DNA from: Yersinia canariae
GTDB lineage: Bacteria; Pseudomonadota; Gammaproteobacteria; Enterobacterales; Enterobacteriaceae
Assembly: GCF_009831415.1 (NCBI RefSeq)
Contig: NZ_CP043727.1
Coordinates: 868,001-932,000, forward strand
DNA: 64,000 bases
Reading direction: 5' to 3'
Both the position numbers and the translations under genes were made by a program. The stretch's first letter is position 1. Each line of letters starts with the position of its first letter. Shown here piece after piece: positions 62,301 through 64,000 of this stretch. Below the pieces are notes generated by a model. That model worked only from the letters and a program-made list of their open reading frames with translations, did not search any database and had not been told where the DNA came from.

Positions 62301-64000
62301 TGAATGAAAAACACCCAGGGCCACTGGTCGTGACGGGGAAACTTTCCGACGGCGAGCGAATGAAGTCACAAAGCAATTTCCTACGCGGGACAATTGCACA
62401 AGACTTGAATGATGGGCTGACCGGCGGCTTCAACGGCGATAATTTTCTGCTGATCCGTTTCCATGGAATGTATCAGCAAGATGACCGCGATATCCGTGCT
62501 GAACGCGCGGAGCAGAAGCTGGAACCACGCCATGCCATGATGCTGCGTTGCCGTTTGCCCGGCGGGATTATTACCCCACAACAGTGGTTGGGCATTGATA
62601 AGTTTGCCGCAGATAACACATTATACGGCAGCATCCGTATCACTAACCGCCAAACATTCCAGTTCCATGGCATTTTGAAAGGGAATGTGAAGCCGGCTCA
62701 CCAGTTGCTCAATCAATTGGGGCTGGATGCACTGGCAACGGCTAATGATGTTAACCGTAATGTGCTTTGCACCTCGAATCCGGTGGAGTCCGTACTCCAT
62801 CAGGAAGCTTATGAATGGGCGAAGAAGATTTCTGAGCATTTGCTACCACGGACTCGTGCTTATGCTGAAATCTGGCTGGATGCGGAGAAAGTGGCGACCA
62901 CGGATGAGGAGCCAATCCTCGGTGCGACTTATTTACCTCGCAAATTTAAAACCACAGTGGTTATTCCGCCGCAAAATGATGTCGATCTCCATGCCAATGA
63001 CCTTAATTTTGTTGCAGTAGCGGAGAAAGGTAAGTTAGTCGGCTTTAATGTGCTGGTGGGCGGGGGGTTATCCATTGCCCATGGTGATAAGAATACTTAC
63101 CCACGTAAAGCTAGTGAATTTGGCTATATTCCATTGCAACACACTTTGGCCATTGCTGAAGCGGTTGTAACCACTCAGCGTGATTGGGGCAACCGCACTG
63201 ATCGCAAGAATGCCAAAACCAAATATACACTGGAACGAGTCGGTGTTGATGTCTTTAAAGCCGAAGTTGAAAAGCGCGCGGGCGTGAGTTTCGGGGCCAT
63301 CAAACCTTATCAATTTACGGGTCGTGGTGATCGTATCGGCTGGGTAAAGGGGATCGATAAAAAATGGCATTTGACCTTATTTATCGAAAATGGCCGTTTG
63401 CTGGATTACCCAGGCCGTAGCCTCAAAACAGGTGTGGCAGAAATTGCCAAAATCCATCAGGGTGATTTCCGCTTAACGGCTAATCAGAACCTGATTGTGG
63501 CGGGGGTGCCGGAAAAAGATAAAGCGCGCATTGAAGCATTAGCCCGTGAGCATGGCTTGATGGATGACAGTGTCAGCCCGCAACGTGAAAATTCTATGGC
63601 CTGTGTTTCATTCCCAACCTGCCCATTGGCGATGGCTGAAGCGGAGCGTTTCTTACCGGAGTTTGTGACTCGGGTTGAAGGGATTTTACAGCAGCACGGT
63701 ATTGCTGATGAACATATTGTCCTGCGAGTCACCGGCTGCCCGAATGGCTGTGGCCGAGCTTTACTGGCTGAAGTTGGGCTGGTGGGGAAAGCCGTGGGGC
63801 GCTATAACCTGCATCTGGGCGGTAACCGCGAAGGCACGCGAATACCGCGGATGTATCGTGAAAACATCACCGAAGATGAAATACTGGCGATTACCGATCA
63901 ATTGGTCGGGCGTTGGGCTAAGGAACGTCATACTGACGAAGGTTTCGGTGATTTTGTTATTCGCGTCGGTGTTATTGCTCCGGTAATAGATTCAGCTCGT
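62300..64000 (+). CDS. cysI: NADPH-sulfite reductase hemoprotein (beta) subunit, 3' end cut by window
   Basis: Reduces sulfite to sulfide at a siroheme-[4Fe-4S] centre. 567 codons are present and E. coli CysI has 570, so only a few residues are missing. It begins [11 protein letters not shown], with its A in the last base of the cysJ stop (1-nt overlap). Cluster Cys C435 and C441 (CVSFPTC) and C480 and C484 (GCPNGCGR) are present; siroheme-site [16 protein letters not shown] sequence is at about residue 115. The frame is intact throughout. Confidence 0.97.
   Translation, partial: MNEKHPGPLVVTGKLSDGERMKSQSNFLRGTIAQDLNDGLTGGFNGDNFLLIRFHGMYQQDDRDIRAERAEQKLEPRHAMMLRCRLPGGIITPQQWLGIDKFAADNTLYGSIRITNRQTFQFHGILKGNVKPAHQLLNQLGLDALATANDVNRNVLCTSNPVESVLHQEAYEWAKKISEHLLPRTRAYAEIWLDAEKVATTDEEPILGATYLPRKFKTTVVIPPQNDVDLHANDLNFVAVAEKGKLVGFNVLVGGGLSIAHGDKNTYPRKASEFGYIPLQHTLAIAEAVVTTQRDWGNRTDRKNAKTKYTLERVGVDVFKAEVEKRAGVSFGAIKPYQFTGRGDRIGWVKGIDKKWHLTLFIENGRLLDYPGRSLKTGVAEIAKIHQGDFRLTANQNLIVAGVPEKDKARIEALAREHGLMDDSVSPQRENSMACVSFPTCPLAMAEAERFLPEFVTRVEGILQQHGIADEHIVLRVTGCPNGCGRALLAEVGLVGKAVGRYNLHLGGNREGTRIPRMYRENITEDEILAITDQLVGRWAKERHTDEGFGDFVIRVGVIAPVIDSAR

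Overview
The window is a chromosomal segment of a gamma-proteobacterium of the order Enterobacterales. It is best explained as a Yersinia, probably of the enterocolitica side of the genus rather than pestis/pseudotuberculosis; this species-level guess is inference from memory, since no search could be run. Almost every gene is a close homologue of an Escherichia coli core gene with similar length. The order follows the E. coli run aceF-lpd-acnB-yacL-speDE-yacC-cueO-hpt-can-yadGH-yadE-panDCB-folK-pcnB-gluQ-dksA-sfsA-thpR-hrpB-mrcB-fhuCDB-hemL-clcA-erpA-yadS-btuF-mtnN-dgt-degP. It then jumps directly to a second E. coli block, barA-rlmD-relA-mazG-pyrG-eno-queE/queD-cysJI. ERIC-type repeats of about 127 bp sit in several intergenic gaps, as in other yersiniae.

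Layout. 1-1763: last codons of aceF, its terminator, and lpdA (the shared E3 of the 2-oxoacid dehydrogenases). 1779-6831: an accessory insert between lpdA and acnB. It holds an AT-rich gene for a secreted protein that I read as ADP-ribosyltransferase-like, then a divergent iron-uptake pair (AraC-type regulator and FepA-type ferric enterobactin receptor) around a near-consensus Fur box. 7239-16977: acnB, yacL, yddG, the speED spermidine operon, yacC, the copper oxidase cueO behind a textbook CueR-type promoter, hpt and the carbonic anhydrase can. 17210-22772: yadGH ABC exporter, yadE, and the pantothenate genes panD, panC, panB. 22847-28001, all on the minus strand: folK, pcnB (with an AUU start), gluQ, dksA, sfsA, thpR. 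28066-37227: hrpB, mrcB (PBP1b) and fhuCDB without fhuA. 37434-43707: hemL, clcA, erpA, a small exported pilin-like protein, and the mtnN-btuF-yadS operon with 1-nt overlaps. 44020-47292: dgt, flanked by two ERIC copies, and degP. 47406-64000: barA, rlmD, relA, mazG, pyrG-eno, periplasmic sodC, queE/queD, and cysJ-cysI, with cysI cut by the window end a few codons before its expected stop.

Themes. Iron and metals recur: fepA and fhuCDB both lie behind Fur-like sites, cueO has a CueR-type promoter, and erpA, sodC and btuF are also present. Several genes serve stress and the stringent response (relA, dksA, degP, barA). No tRNA, rRNA, CRISPR array, prophage or insertion-sequence transposase was seen. 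The one clearly non-core locus of possible novelty is 1779-3107: a signal peptide, a Pro/Ser-rich linker with a c-Myc-like basic motif, and a C-terminal region with the R...STS hallmarks of ADP-ribosyltransferases but a degenerate catalytic E-x-E.
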